Origin: Betaproteobacteria bacterium
Lineage (GTDB): Bacteria; Pseudomonadota; Gammaproteobacteria; Burkholderiales; Casimicrobiaceae
DNA length: 6,395 bases
NCBI GenBank assembly: GCA_005883655.1
Contig: VBDA01000198.1
Span: forward strand, 1-6,395
Direction of reading: 5' to 3'
The position numbers and the translations under genes were made by a program. This document shows positions 5,892 through 6,395 of this stretch, in pieces; position 1 is the first letter of the stretch, and every line of letters starts with the position of its first letter. The notes below the pieces were generated by a model. It was not told the DNA's origin, did not search any database, and worked only from the letters and a program-made list of their open reading frames with translations.

Positions 5892-6395
5892 GGCGGTATC
5901 GGAATAACACCGGGGAAGACGTACGCCTGAAGGAGAGCGATCAGACCAATCACGGCAGCGCCGGCAATCGAGTGCCACCACAATGTTCGGAATATTGGCC
6001 CCAGTGCATGAGCCCGCTCATGGGGATCGTCATAACATGCGGCACAGGCGACCATGATGGACTGGGCATCGATCATCTTGCCCATGACACCACCGGTCGA
6101 GTTGGTTGCCACGATCAAAATCTCGTTCAGGTGCAACTGCTGAGCCGTGATTCGCTGCAGGCTGCCAAACAGAGCGTTGGACGCCGTGTCGGAGCCGGTG
6201 AGAAAGACGCCCAACCAGCCCAGATACGCCGCAAAGAATGGATACATGAAGCCTGCGCCGGTGAAAGCCAGGCCGAGCACCGCGTCGGTGCCGGAGTAGC
6301 GGGTGAGGAACCCCAGACCCAGCACCTGGCCGATGACAAGAACCGGAATCTTCATGCGGCGGGCAGTGGCGATAAAGGATTCCTTCCACTGGCTG
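5879..6395 (-). CDS. lldP: L-lactate permease LldP/LctP, C-terminal part (5' end outside window)
   Basis: Integral membrane carrier for lactate (and glycolate in E. coli), coupled to protons, of the lactate permease family (TC 2.A.14). The 171 visible codons are the last third of a protein normally about 550 aa. The frame stays open to the window edge, so the ATG at 6355 is an internal methionine. Strong family marks, counted from the first visible residue (SQWKESF), are YLGWLGVFLTGSDTASNALF (about 57-76), the neighbouring ITAQQLHLNEILI segment and ATNSTGGVMGKMIDAQSI (about 95-112). A last hydrophobic helix ends with LLQAYVFPG, and the protein closes with a short proline-rich tail. It lies upstream of dctP in the same orientation, 225 bp away, which supports a monocarboxylate theme for the block. 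No frameshift or early stop is seen in the part present. Confidence 0.93.
   Translation of the reverse strand, partial: SQWKESFIATARRMKIPVLVIGQVLGLGFLTRYSGTDAVLGLAFTGAGFMYPFFAAYLGWLGVFLTGSDTASNALFGSLQRITAQQLHLNEILIVATNSTGGVMGKMIDAQSIMVACAACYDDPHERAHALGPIFRTLWWHSIAGAAVIGLIALLQAYVFPGVIPIPPLGK

Overview
The window reads as a high-GC proteobacterial chromosome segment. By protein style I would guess Betaproteobacteria, Burkholderiales-like, but this is an impression from family resemblance and cannot be tested here. Coding density is very high. There are six protein genes in two convergent blocks, and no RNA gene, mobile element, CRISPR array or integration scar that I can see.

Plus-strand block (1-1913): the 3' part of an ABC-transporter substrate-binding protein of the branched-chain amino acid (LivK, type I periplasmic-binding) family lacks only its signal peptide region. 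It is followed, with a short overlap, by a complete NudC-type NADH pyrophosphatase / NAD-cap hydrolase.

Minus-strand block (6395 down to 1910): the C-terminal third of an LldP/LctP lactate permease is followed by a 225-bp gap. After the gap comes a complete tripartite TRAP transporter in the order dctP (binding protein with a Tat-like signal), dctQ (small permease) and dctM (large permease). The dctP-dctQ gap holds strong hairpins, while dctQ and dctM are only 3 nt apart. The blocks meet tail to tail with stop codons interlocked in one CTAG, leaving no intergenic terminator.

Functionally the minus block looks like uptake of small organic acids. The secondary lactate permease and the periplasmic-binding-protein-dependent TRAP system may serve overlapping substrates such as lactate or 2-oxo acids; this rests on context and family resemblance and is not proven.

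The most unusual feature is the small TRAP permease. It is about twice the usual length, and its first ~210 residues carry a TM2-like membrane hairpin (HRFY motif), a long charged coiled-coil-like segment and one more membrane helix ahead of an ordinary DctQ domain. The lldP-dctP gap also holds untypical regulatory-looking DNA: a 10-bp-phased degenerate repeat, two abutting 8-bp palindromes and a leader hairpin.
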